DNA of 8,081 nt from Actinomycetota bacterium (GCA_009702305.1 WLIH01000096.1:1-8081); one strand, 5' to 3'. Positions 1 through 5,881 are shown, numbered from the stretch's first letter. The notes: generated by a model from the sequence alone, not told the origin. Translations and numbers: made by a program.

Positions 1-180
1 AACGGCGCCTTCGCCGAGCGGTTCATCGCCGACATGGACAACGGCTCCCCGGAGTTCACGAAGTTCCGCGAGCAGGGCGAGTCGCACCCGATCGAGAAGA
101 CCGGCCGCGAGCTGCGCAAGCTGATGGCGTGGGTCAAGAGCCACGACTCCGACTACGTCGAGGGCACGTCCGCCCGCTGA
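1..180 (+). CDS. ilvC: Ketol-acid reductoisomerase, C-terminal end (partial)
   Basis: This is the last 59 codons of ilvC, open at the window edge and ending at TGA 178-180. IlvC converts acetolactate or acetohydroxybutyrate to the dihydroxy acid, using NADPH and Mg2+, in valine, leucine and isoleucine synthesis in the cytoplasm. The visible part belongs to the C-terminal helical (knotted) domain. It carries the motif ESHPIEKTGRELRKLMAWVK at residues 28-47 of the fragment and ends in DYVEGTSAR, a tail typical of actinobacterial IlvC. The NADPH-binding Rossmann domain lies outside the window. The gene is followed by a strong hairpin, so it probably ends its transcription unit. The family call is firm from the motif; intactness upstream cannot be judged. 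Confidence 0.93.
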   Translation, partial: NGAFAERFIADMDNGSPEFTKFREQGESHPIEKTGRELRKLMAWVKSHDSDYVEGTSAR

Positions 181-194
181 GCGAGTCGAGCGAC

Positions 195-230
195 AGCACG
201 CCCCGGGGAGCCTGCTCCCCGGGGCGTGCT
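195..230 (+). terminator. Strong intrinsic-type hairpin after ilvC
   Basis: The arms AGCACGCCCCGGGGAG (195-210) and CTCCCCGGGGCGTGCT (215-230) are perfect 16-bp reverse complements around a 4-nt loop. The hairpin lies 14 nt after the ilvC stop. There is no U-tract after it, as is common for actinobacterial terminators. A second small hairpin (CCGTC 231-235 with GACGG 239-243) follows directly. It separates ilvC from the downstream oxidoreductase gene. Confidence 0.85.
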
Positions 231-277
231 CCGTCTCCGACGGGAACACCCGCGTGGGCCTCGGCGTTGCCCCCACC

Positions 278-985
278 ATGCGCATCGAGGTGTGGAGCGA
301 CGTCGTCTGTCCGTGGTGCTACGTCGGCAAGCGTCGGCTGGAGTCGGCGCTGGCGGCCTTCGAGCACCCGGTCGAGATCGTCTACCGCTCGTTCGAGCTC
401 GACCCGTCGGCGCCGCGGCACGGCCACGAGCTCACGCTGACGACGCTGGCGCGCAAGTACGCCCGACCCGAGGCCGAGATGCGCCAGATGATGGAGCAGC
501 TCATCGAGACGGCGGCTGCCGACGGCCTGGACATGCGGCTCTTCGACAACGTGCACACCAACACCGTCGACGCCCACCGGCTGCTGCACCTCGCGCTGTC
601 CGACGGCCCCGCTCGGCAGCGCGATCTCAAGGAGGCGCTGCTGGCGGCGTACTTCCTGCGCGCCGAAGACGTCGGCGACCACGGCGTGCTGCGTGCCGCG
701 GCCCTCGAGGTGGGCCTGGATGCGGCCCGGGTCGACGCGGTCCTCGCGAGCCAGGAGTACGCCGACGACGTGGCGCACGACATCGCGCAGGCGCGGGCCT
801 ATGGCGCGACCGGCGTGCCGTTCTACGTCGTCGACGGTCGCTACGGCATCTCCGGCGCCCAGCCCGTCGAGGTCTTCACCGCGACCCTGGAGCGCGCCTG
901 GTCCGACGCCCACCCGGCCGTCCAGCTGGTCGGCGGCGTCGCGACTGGTGCAGACGTCTGCGGACCCGACGGGTGTTCAATCTGA
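278..985 (+). CDS. DsbA-family (FrnE-like) thiol-disulfide oxidoreductase
   Basis: This encodes a 235-residue DsbA/FrnE-type oxidoreductase with a thioredoxin fold and an inserted helical domain. The active site is C11-P-W-C14 in the opening strand and helix (SDVVCPWCYVGKRRLE). The cis-proline loop is GVPFYV (P181), followed by DGRYGISGAQ, typical of the FrnE group. The C-terminus has a second cysteine pair, C228-G-P-D-G-C233; a CX4C pair of this kind has been described as redox-active in Deinococcus FrnE. No signal peptide is visible, so it is probably cytoplasmic, and its substrate is unknown. ATG 278 is preferred because the conserved strand begins there. GTG 254 in frame would add eight unconserved residues. 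Neither start has a clear Shine-Dalgarno sequence. It is probably a single gene: a terminator precedes it and the iron-regulated efe operon starts 44 nt after it. Confidence 0.9.
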   Translation: MRIEVWSDVVCPWCYVGKRRLESALAAFEHPVEIVYRSFELDPSAPRHGHELTLTTLARKYARPEAEMRQMMEQLIETAAADGLDMRLFDNVHTNTVDAHRLLHLALSDGPARQRDLKEALLAAYFLRAEDVGDHGVLRAAALEVGLDAARVDAVLASQEYADDVAHDIAQARAYGATGVPFYVVDGRYGISGAQPVEVFTATLERAWSDAHPAVQLVGGVATGADVCGPDGCSI

Positions 986-986
986 C

Positions 987-1005
987 ATTGGTTAGGCTTG
1001 CCTGA
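987..1005 (+). promoter_or_regulatory. Candidate IdeR/DtxR iron box upstream of efeU
   Basis: ATTGGTTAGGCTTGCCTGA matches the actinobacterial IdeR consensus TTAGGTTAGGCTAACCTAA at 14 of 19 positions by hand alignment. A local dyad, GTTAGGC-TT-GCCTGAC (991-1006, one mismatched pair), gives a second overlapping register. Iron-loaded DtxR/IdeR repressors are known to bind such sites as two dimers on opposite faces. The site begins 1 nt after the preceding stop codon and ends 24 nt before the efeU start, so repression of efeUOB by iron is the natural inference. Confidence 0.8.
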
Positions 1006-1015
1006 CTCGGAGGCG

Positions 1016-1021
1016 TACGAT
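1016..1021 (+). promoter_or_regulatory. Candidate -10 element for efeUOB
   Basis: TACGAT fits the actinobacterial -10 pattern TAnnnT and matches TATAAT at four of six positions. It ends 8 nt before GTG 1030, so transcription would start at or just before the start codon, giving a leaderless or nearly leaderless mRNA. An alternative -10 is TAGGCT at 993-998, inside the iron box. That would include GGAGG (1009-1013) in a leader, but its 16-nt distance to the GTG is too long for a normal Shine-Dalgarno sequence. No good -35 is visible for either. Confidence 0.4.
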
Positions 1022-1029
1022 CGCGTCTT

Positions 1030-1881
1030 GTGCTGGGCAACTTCCTGATCGGACTTCGCGAGGGCCTCGAGGCGTCCCTCGTGGTCAGCATCCTGGTCGC
1101 CTACCTCATCAAGACCGACCGGCGTCATCTGCTGCCGCAGATCTGGGTCGGCATCGCCGCCGCTCTCGGTGTGTGCACCGCGGTGACCGTCGGTCTCGGG
1201 CTGCTGGAGCGTCAGCTGACCTTCAAGTCCCAGGAGCTCATCGGCGGCGTCCTGTCGATCGTCGCCGTCGGCTTCGTGACCTGGATGATCTTCTGGATGG
1301 CCGGTGCCGCCCGGACGATGAGCGCCGAGCTGCGCGGTCAGGTCGACCGGGCCGCCGACGGCAGCCGCTGGGGTCTCGTGCTGGTCGCCGTGCTCGCTGT
1401 CGGTCGCGAGGGCCTGGAGACCACGCTCTTCCTCTATACCGCGACCCGTCAGGCGACCTCCGGCGGCGAGACCTCCACGGCCGAGCCGATCATCGCGGCG
1501 GCGCTCGGGATCGCGACCGCCGTGGTGCTGGGCTACCTGATGTTCCGCGGCGCGCTGTCGATCAACCTCACCGTCTTCTTCCGCTGGACCGGCGCCTTCC
1601 TCGTCATCGTCGCGGCCGGTGTCCTCGCCTACGGCATCCACGACCTGCAGGAGGCCGGCGTGCTGCCGGGTCTCAACACGCTCGCGTTCGACGTCAGCGA
1701 GCAGATCCCGCCCGGCTCCTGGTACGGCACGCTCCTGAAGGGCGTCTTCAACTTCTCGCCGGCCACCACCGTGCTCGAGGCGGCCGCCTGGGTGCTGTAC
1801 GCGGTCCCGACCATGGCCCTCTTCCTCGGCGTCCTGCGACGCGGATCCACCCCTGCCAAGAAAGCGATCACCCATGTCTAA
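1030..1881 (+). CDS. efeU: EfeU, FTR1-family iron permease
   Basis: This encodes a 283-residue polytopic membrane protein of the FTR1/EfeU family, the channel component that moves iron across the cytoplasmic membrane. Both hallmark REGLE motifs are present: R10-E14 (LREGLEASL) in the first helix and R126-E130 (GREGLETTLFLY) in the fourth. In the family these acidic motifs are needed for iron transport. About seven hydrophobic segments are visible, near residues 3-27, 38-58, 70-92, 115-137, 152-172, 183-203 and 246-268, matching the usual topology and length. GTG 1030 is the only sensible start: the frame is closed by TGA at 1003-1005 with no other start codon between. It is the first gene of efeUOB and overlaps efeO by 8 nt. 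The iron box directly upstream implies induction under iron limitation. The call is firm. Confidence 0.95.
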   Translation: MLGNFLIGLREGLEASLVVSILVAYLIKTDRRHLLPQIWVGIAAALGVCTAVTVGLGLLERQLTFKSQELIGGVLSIVAVGFVTWMIFWMAGAARTMSAELRGQVDRAADGSRWGLVLVAVLAVGREGLETTLFLYTATRQATSGGETSTAEPIIAAALGIATAVVLGYLMFRGALSINLTVFFRWTGAFLVIVAAGVLAYGIHDLQEAGVLPGLNTLAFDVSEQIPPGSWYGTLLKGVFNFSPATTVLEAAAWVLYAVPTMALFLGVLRRGSTPAKKAITHV

Positions 1882-3043
1882 GCTCCTCCCGGCGCTCGCA
1901 CTGACCCTGGTGGCGACGGCGGCCCTCGCCGGCTGCACCGAGAGCACCTCGACCGACACCGGTGCCGAGGGCTCGGCCCGCGCGGTCGACGTCACGTCCA
2001 GCGACGACGGCTGCGACGTCTCCGCGGTGGAGGCCCCGGCCGGCACCCTGACCTTCAACGTCACCAACGACGGCTCCCAGGTCACGGAGTTCTACCTGCT
2101 CGGCGACGACGGCCTGCGCATCGTCGGCGAGGTCGAGAACGTCGGCCCCCAGCTGACCCGTCAACTGGTCGTCAACGCACCTGCCGGCTCCTACGTCACC
2201 GCCTGCAAGCCGGGCATGGTCGGGGAGGGCATCCGCTCCGACTTCACCGTGACCGAGTCCGACGAGGTCGCCGAGGTCTCGGCCGACGAGCAGGGCCTCG
2301 TCGACCAGGCGCTGGCCAACTACGGCGCCTACGTGCAGGACCAGTCCGACCAGCTGCTGGTCAAGACCCGTGAGTTCGTCGAGCTCTACAAGGCAGGCAA
2401 GGACGACGAGGCGCGCGCTCTCTACCCCGTGGCCCGCACCCACTGGGAGCGCATCGAGACCGTCGCCGAGTCCTTCGGCGACCTGGACCCGAAGATGGAC
2501 CTGCGTGAGGCCGACCTCGAGCCCGGTCAGAAGTGGACCGGGTGGCACCTGCTCGAGAAGGACCTCTGGCCGGCGCGCGCCGAGAAGTACCGCGCGCTCA
2601 CCCCAGCCGAGCGGGCGACGTACGCCGACGACCTGCTGGCCAACACCGAGACCCTCGACGCCAAGATCCAGGACCTCACCTTCACCGTCGACCAGATCGC
2701 CAACGGCTCCCGCGGATTGCTCGAGGAGGTCGCGACCGGCAAGGTCACCGGCGAGGAGGAGTACTGGTCGCGCACCGACCTGTGGGACTTCCAAGCCAAC
2801 GTCGACGGCGCCCGGGTGGGCTTCGAGGGCATCGAGCCGATCCTCGAGCAGAAGGACCCCGATCTGGCGGCGACCCTGACCGAGCGCTTCGACGCGCTGC
2901 AGGCGCTGCTCGACGAGCAGCGCGACGGTGACGGCTTCCGCCTCTACGACGAGCTCTCGGTCGACGAGGTCAAGCAGCTGGCCGACGCGGTCAACGCCCT
3001 GTCCGAGCCCCTGTCCCAGCTGACCGCTGCCGTCCTCTCCTGA
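1874..3043 (+). CDS. efeO: EfeO, iron-binding lipoprotein (cupredoxin plus M75 imelysin domains)
   Basis: This encodes a 389-residue extracytoplasmic EfeO. The N-terminus is a short hydrophobic signal ending in a lipobox, ALAGC, with C21 as the lipidated residue, so the protein should be anchored to the outer face of the membrane. E. coli EfeO is instead soluble in the periplasm. Residues about 38-127 form the cupredoxin-like domain, with C47 and the C111-K-P-G-M115 segment as possible metal ligands. Residues about 135-385 form the helical M75/imelysin domain with the GxHxxE motif G223-W-H225-L-L-E228. H190-W-E-R-I-E195 is a second conserved stretch. EfeO is thought to capture iron and pass it to EfeU. 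ATG 1874 lies inside the end of efeU, and with only a weak AAGAAAG upstream, translation is probably coupled. The stop lies 1 nt before efeB. Confidence 0.95.
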   Translation: MSKLLPALALTLVATAALAGCTESTSTDTGAEGSARAVDVTSSDDGCDVSAVEAPAGTLTFNVTNDGSQVTEFYLLGDDGLRIVGEVENVGPQLTRQLVVNAPAGSYVTACKPGMVGEGIRSDFTVTESDEVAEVSADEQGLVDQALANYGAYVQDQSDQLLVKTREFVELYKAGKDDEARALYPVARTHWERIETVAESFGDLDPKMDLREADLEPGQKWTGWHLLEKDLWPARAEKYRALTPAERATYADDLLANTETLDAKIQDLTFTVDQIANGSRGLLEEVATGKVTGEEEYWSRTDLWDFQANVDGARVGFEGIEPILEQKDPDLAATLTERFDALQALLDEQRDGDGFRLYDELSVDEVKQLADAVNALSEPLSQLTAAVLS

Positions 3044-3044
3044 C

Positions 3045-4301
3045 ATGGCCCTCCCCGTCTCCCGTCGCGGGCTCCTCGGTGGCGGCGTGGCCGCCGCCGG
3101 GGTCGCGGGCGCCTTCCTCGCCGGTCGCTCCAGCGAGGGTGCGACCGCCGAGCCCGATGGGCCGCTGTCCTACGCATTCCGCGGCGAGCACCAGGCCGGC
3201 ATCGTCACGCCGGCCCAGGACCGGCTCCACTTCGCGGCCTTCGACGTCACCACCGAGTCGCGCGAGGAGCTGATCGCGCTGCTGGTCGCGTGGACCGAGG
3301 CCGCCGAGCGGATGACCGCAGGCGGCTCCGCCGGCCCGATCGGGCCCGTCGAGGGCGCCTACAACCTGCCGCCCGACGACACCGGCGAGGCCATCGGCCT
3401 GCCGCCGAGCGGACTGACGATCACCTTCGGCTTCGGTCCCGGGCTCTTCCGCGACGCCGATGGCAAGGACCGCTTCGGTCTGGCCGATCGTCAACCCGAT
3501 GCGCTGACCACGCTGCCCCACTTCCCCGGGGACAATCTCCAGCCCGGCCGCTCCTACGGCGACCTCTGCATCCAGGCCTGTGCGCAGGACCCGCAGGTGG
3601 CGGTCCACGCCATCCGCAACCTGGCGCGCATCGGCTTCGGCACGGTCGCGGTCCGGTGGTCGCAGCTGGGCTTCGGTCGCACCTCCTCGACGACGACCTC
3701 GCAGTCGACGCCGCGCAACCTCTTCGGCTTCAAGGACGGCACCGCCAACCTCAAGGCCGAGGAGTCCGCCGCCCTCGACGAGCACGTGTGGGTCGCCGCC
3801 GACGACGACGCCAAGGCCGCCTGGCTCGCCGGCGGCTCCTACCTGGTGACCCGCCGGATCAACATGACCATCGAGGTGTGGGACCGTCAGCCGCTGGGCG
3901 ATCAGGAGGCCTTCGTCGGACGGTCCAAGGACACAGGGGCCCCGCTGTCGGGTGGCGGCGAGTTCACCGAGCCCGACTTCGACATGCCCGGGAGCGACGG
4001 GCCGGTGATCCCCGCCGACGCGCACGTGCGCCTGGTGCACCCGGACCTCCACGGTGGCGCCCGGATGCTGCGACGCGGCTACAACTTCGTCGACGGCACC
4101 GACGACCTCGGCGGCCTCAACGCGGGGCTGTTCTTCATCGCCTACCTCCGCGACCCGCGCACCCACTTCATCCCGATCCAGCTGCTGATGGCCAAGCAGG
4201 ACGCCCTGATGGAGTACCTCAAGGTCACCGGCTCCGCCCTCTTCGCCGTGCCGCCCGGCACCGCGCCGGGGGAGTACGTCGGCCAGGCGCTCTTCGCCTG
4301 A
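3045..4301 (+). CDS. efeB: EfeB, Tat-exported heme DyP-type peroxidase (deferrochelatase)
   Basis: This encodes a 418-residue dye-decolorising peroxidase of the EfeB type. It starts with a twin-arginine signal (SRRGLLGGG, R7-R8, then a hydrophobic stretch to about residue 27), so it is exported folded, with heme. No lipobox cysteine follows, so a soluble or loosely held extracellular protein is expected; cleavage may occur near A35. The DyP signature GxxDG is G228-F-K-D231-G232, D231 being the presumed distal catalytic acid. The likely proximal heme ligand is H327 in DAHVRLVHP, and R343/R344 in MLRRGYNF match the distal arginine region. In EfeUOB systems this protein is proposed to oxidise Fe(II) for uptake or to release iron from heme; its physiological role is debated. 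The ATG lies 1 nt after the efeO stop and has no Shine-Dalgarno sequence, so translation probably depends on coupling. It is the last gene of the operon. Confidence 0.95.
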   Translation: MALPVSRRGLLGGGVAAAGVAGAFLAGRSSEGATAEPDGPLSYAFRGEHQAGIVTPAQDRLHFAAFDVTTESREELIALLVAWTEAAERMTAGGSAGPIGPVEGAYNLPPDDTGEAIGLPPSGLTITFGFGPGLFRDADGKDRFGLADRQPDALTTLPHFPGDNLQPGRSYGDLCIQACAQDPQVAVHAIRNLARIGFGTVAVRWSQLGFGRTSSTTTSQSTPRNLFGFKDGTANLKAEESAALDEHVWVAADDDAKAAWLAGGSYLVTRRINMTIEVWDRQPLGDQEAFVGRSKDTGAPLSGGGEFTEPDFDMPGSDGPVIPADAHVRLVHPDLHGGARMLRRGYNFVDGTDDLGGLNAGLFFIAYLRDPRTHFIPIQLLMAKQDALMEYLKVTGSALFAVPPGTAPGEYVGQALFA

Positions 4302-4342
4302 ATCGTCCGATCCGGCTCCACCAGCGACGTGGCCAGGGCGGT

Positions 4343-4744
4343 TCAGCTGACGGGGTCGAGCGTCACCAGGACGACGGTGTCGGCGTACGTCAGGCCCTGG
4401 CGGCCTTGGGGTCCGAGCTTGGCGAGAAGTTTGGTCACCGTCGTCATGACGCCGTACTTCGCCCGGATCGCGGCCTTCACGGCGTCGAAGTCCGCACCGG
4501 AGTCGACCATCGTGGCGGTGCCCGTCATCGGCGCGCTGCCGTCCTTGAGTCGACCGCGGGAGTCCGACGCCTGCACGCTGACGCGCGCGGTGTGGGCGAG
4601 CCGCTTCGTCTTCCCGGTCCCCCGGGCGGTCCAGAAGCCGAGTCGGCCGTCGTCGAGCGGCACCAGCCACACAGGGCTGCTCACCGCCTCGCCGGAGCGC
4701 CTGTAGGTCGTGAAGGACATGTACTTCTCGTCCGCGAGGGCCAT
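4343..4744 (-). CDS. PPOX-class (probably F420-dependent) oxidoreductase
   Basis: This encodes a 133-residue single-domain split-barrel protein of the pyridoxamine-5'-phosphate-oxidase-like superfamily. Family features, in order, are FTTYRRSGEAVSSPVWLVPL (residues 11-30), the strand GRLGFWTARGTGKTKRLAHT (33-52), where K45/K47-R48 would contact cofactor phosphate, and VSVQASDSRGR (55-65). The C-terminus has the usual TVVLVTLDP strand (123-131). Small actinobacterial members of this type usually bind F420, less often FMN or heme; that is inference, and the substrate is unknown. ATG 4744 is used here. A start at M9 (ATG 4720, preceded by purine-rich GACGAGAAG) would place the N-terminus directly at SFTTYRRSG, the usual family beginning, and is a real alternative. 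It lies 17 nt after the GNAT stop and is probably cotranscribed with it. It converges on efeB with a 41-nt gap that has only a weak hairpin. Confidence 0.85.
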   Translation of the reverse strand: MALADEKYMSFTTYRRSGEAVSSPVWLVPLDDGRLGFWTARGTGKTKRLAHTARVSVQASDSRGRLKDGSAPMTGTATMVDSGADFDAVKAAIRAKYGVMTTVTKLLAKLGPQGRQGLTYADTVVLVTLDPVS

Positions 4745-4761
4745 CTGCCGAGCGTAGGGGC

Positions 4762-5265
4762 CTAGGCGGTGGCGAGGAAGTGCTGCGACGGCTCGGGATA
4801 CCAGTCCGACGTGACCCCGAGGTCGGTCATCCCGATCCGGCGAGCGACCGCCTGCGAGGGGTAGTTGTCGATGTTGGTGAGGGCGTGGATCTCGCTCAGT
4901 CCGCTGGCGAGGCCGTGAGCGAGGAGTGCGGCGGCCGCCTCGGACGCATAGCCGTGCCCGTGGCTGTCGGGGTGGAGGTACCACCCGATCTGCACCAGGG
5001 CGTCGGACTGGGGGATGTGGTCGAGGAGCACCGTGCCGGCCGGCGCGCCGGTCTCGGCGACCTCGATCGCCCAGCGCCCGCGGGGTGCTTCGGCGTTGCG
5101 CCATTCGGCGATGCGAGAGCGGGCGGCATCGAGGTCGGCCATCAGCTTCGGCGGACCGTCGTCGAGCCAGCGGACCACCTCGACCCGGCTGAGGATGTCG
5201 AGCAGGCGGGGCGCCTCCTCGTCACGCCACGGGCGCAGCACCAGCCGGTCGGTCTCGAGTCGCAC
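4762..5265 (-). CDS. GNAT acetyltransferase, RimJ/RimL type
   Basis: This encodes a 167-residue GCN5-related N-acetyltransferase that would move an acetyl group from acetyl-CoA to an amine, in the cytoplasm. It opens with the RimJ/RimL signature LETDRLVLRPW (residues 3-13). Motif A is the strand VQIGWYLHPD (91-100) followed by the acetyl-CoA pyrophosphate loop HGHGYASEA (102-110). Motif B is LTNIDNYPSQAVARRIGM (129-146), with N131, N134 and S137 in the usual spacing. The substrate cannot be told; relatives modify ribosomal protein N-termini, antibiotics or small amines. The start is GTG 5265, chosen because the conserved RLxTxRLxLR strand begins directly after it. There is no Shine-Dalgarno sequence, and the AATACT 6 nt upstream suggests a leaderless mRNA. 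It is first in a probable two-gene unit with the PPOX gene and divergent from the GNAT-like gene at 5318. Confidence 0.87.
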   Translation of the reverse strand: MRLETDRLVLRPWRDEEAPRLLDILSRVEVVRWLDDGPPKLMADLDAARSRIAEWRNAEAPRGRWAIEVAETGAPAGTVLLDHIPQSDALVQIGWYLHPDSHGHGYASEAAAALLAHGLASGLSEIHALTNIDNYPSQAVARRIGMTDLGVTSDWYPEPSQHFLATA

Positions 5266-5317
5266 CCGAGGAGTATTTCAGGGGCCGGGTGCCGTCCGCA
5301 CCCGGAATACTGGTCGC
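5266..5317. promoter_or_regulatory. Mirror-image divergent promoter region with two AATACT-N6-GTG units
   Basis: This 52-bp region separates two divergent genes that both start with GTG. On the plus strand AATACT (5306-5311) is followed by GGTCGC and GTG 5318. On the minus strand AATACT (complement of 5272-5277) is followed by CCTCGG and GTG 5265. The two 15-nt units agree at 12 positions. AATACT matches TATAAT at four of six positions, and a 6-nt gap places the start codon at the expected transcription start. Leaderless mRNAs from both promoters are inferred. No -35 or Shine-Dalgarno sequence is visible. Confidence 0.5.
5285..5305. repeat. Perfect 8-5-8 palindrome in the divergent promoter region
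   Basis: CCGGGTGC (5285-5292) and GCACCCGG (5298-5305) are perfect reverse complements around the 5-nt spacer CGTCC. The element directly abuts the plus-strand AATACT and would cover the -35 area of both divergent promoters, as expected for an operator. It would also form a hairpin if transcribed. No protein in the window is an obvious candidate to bind it. Confidence 0.6.
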
Positions 5318-5821
5318 GTGACCACTCCCTGGCTGCCCGGACCCGACCAGTGGCAGCACCCCGTGCGCGCCGAGCTGTCGACGGGCCACCATCTGCGCTC
5401 CATCCACGCCGACGACACCGACCTCGACATGCTCGCGGTGATGGGCTCGCGCGAGCGGCTCTGGTCGATCTACGGCGAGGCGTGGGGCTGGCCGCCGGCC
5501 GACATGACCGCCGAGGCCGACCGCGCCGACCTGCAGCGGCACTGGGAGGAGGCGCAAGCCCACCAGTCCTTCAACTACGCGCTGTTCGACCGCGACGAGA
5601 CCGAGCTGATCGGCTGCTGCTACATCGACCCGCCCGAGAAGGTCGGGGCCGACGCCGAGATCTCGTGGTGGGTGCGCGACGAGTACGTCGACAGTCGCGT
5701 CGAGCAGGCGCTCGACCTCTTCGTGCCCGACTGGATCGCGACCGAGTGGCCCTTCCGACGCCCGCGCTACGTGGGCCGCGACCTCACCTGGTCGGCCTGG
5801 CTGGCGCTGCCGGACTGCTGA
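5318..5821 (+). CDS. GNAT-like protein, possibly degenerate
   Basis: This encodes a 167-residue soluble protein that resembles small actinobacterial GNAT-family proteins. Recognisable parts are the central strands FNYALFDRDETELIGCCYID (residues 85-104, like the beta-4 region) and AEISWWVRDEY (113-123, like motif A), then a conserved-looking tail WPFRRPRYVGRDLTWSAW (144-161). The glycine-rich acetyl-CoA pyrophosphate loop expected after ISWWVRDEY is replaced by VDSRVEQAL, with no glycine. It may therefore have altered cofactor binding or be non-catalytic; this is inference from the missing motif. GTG 5318 is chosen because it gives VTTPWLPGPDQW, lies just after AATACT, and is the first start after the divergent gene. 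The frame stays open further upstream, but that stretch lies antisense to the neighbouring GNAT gene. It converges on the MocR gene with a 56-nt gap. The substrate is unknown, and another acyltransferase-like fold is possible. Confidence 0.65.
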   Translation: MTTPWLPGPDQWQHPVRAELSTGHHLRSIHADDTDLDMLAVMGSRERLWSIYGEAWGWPPADMTAEADRADLQRHWEEAQAHQSFNYALFDRDETELIGCCYIDPPEKVGADAEISWWVRDEYVDSRVEQALDLFVPDWIATEWPFRRPRYVGRDLTWSAWLALPDC

Positions 5822-5881
5822 GGTCGAGCACCCGGTCGATCTCGAGATCCTCCAGCGGCCGGGGTGCGCCTGACTCCTCAG
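5818..5881. terminator. Candidate bidirectional terminator between convergent genes
   Basis: A nested interrupted stem spans the 56-nt gap. The outer arms are CTGAGG (5818-5823) and CCTCAG (5876-5881). The inner arms are GCACCCGG (5828-5835) and CCGGGGTGC (5859-5867, one bulged G). At the apex is the perfect 12-bp palindrome GATCTCGAGATC (5838-5849). The outer arms contain the stop codons of both convergent genes (TGA 5819-5821 and, on the minus strand, 5880-5878). There is no U-tract. A role in stopping transcription from both sides is inferred from position and symmetry. Confidence 0.5.

Noticed and set aside
1009..1013. GGAGG as the efeU Shine-Dalgarno sequence.
   Set aside because: It is 16 nt from GTG 1030, far longer than usual spacing, and no closer start codon exists in frame.
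841..2085. Long minus-strand open frame opposite efeU and the FrnE-like gene (414 codons).
   Set aside because: It is antisense to well-identified genes, has low-complexity charged composition and no recognisable domain; long antisense frames are expected in GC-rich coding DNA.
278..4301. FrnE-like oxidoreductase as a fourth member of the efe operon.
   Set aside because: The iron box and candidate promoter lie between it and efeU, it has no export signal, and no known link to EfeUOB is visible.
4302..4342. Possible terminator between convergent efeB and the PPOX gene (CCAC 4318-4321 with GTGG 4329-4332).
   Set aside because: The stem is only 4 bp, or slightly more with a bulge, and has no U-tract; too weak to annotate.
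2991..4670. Long minus-strand open frame of 559 codons opposite efeB.
   Set aside because: It is rich in Arg, Gly and Asp with no family resemblance, and it covers efeB, whose DyP and Tat motifs are clear.
5838..5849. GATCTCGAGATC palindrome as a separate protein-binding site.
   Set aside because: It lies at the apex of the convergent hairpin between two gene ends, so it is better explained as part of that structure.
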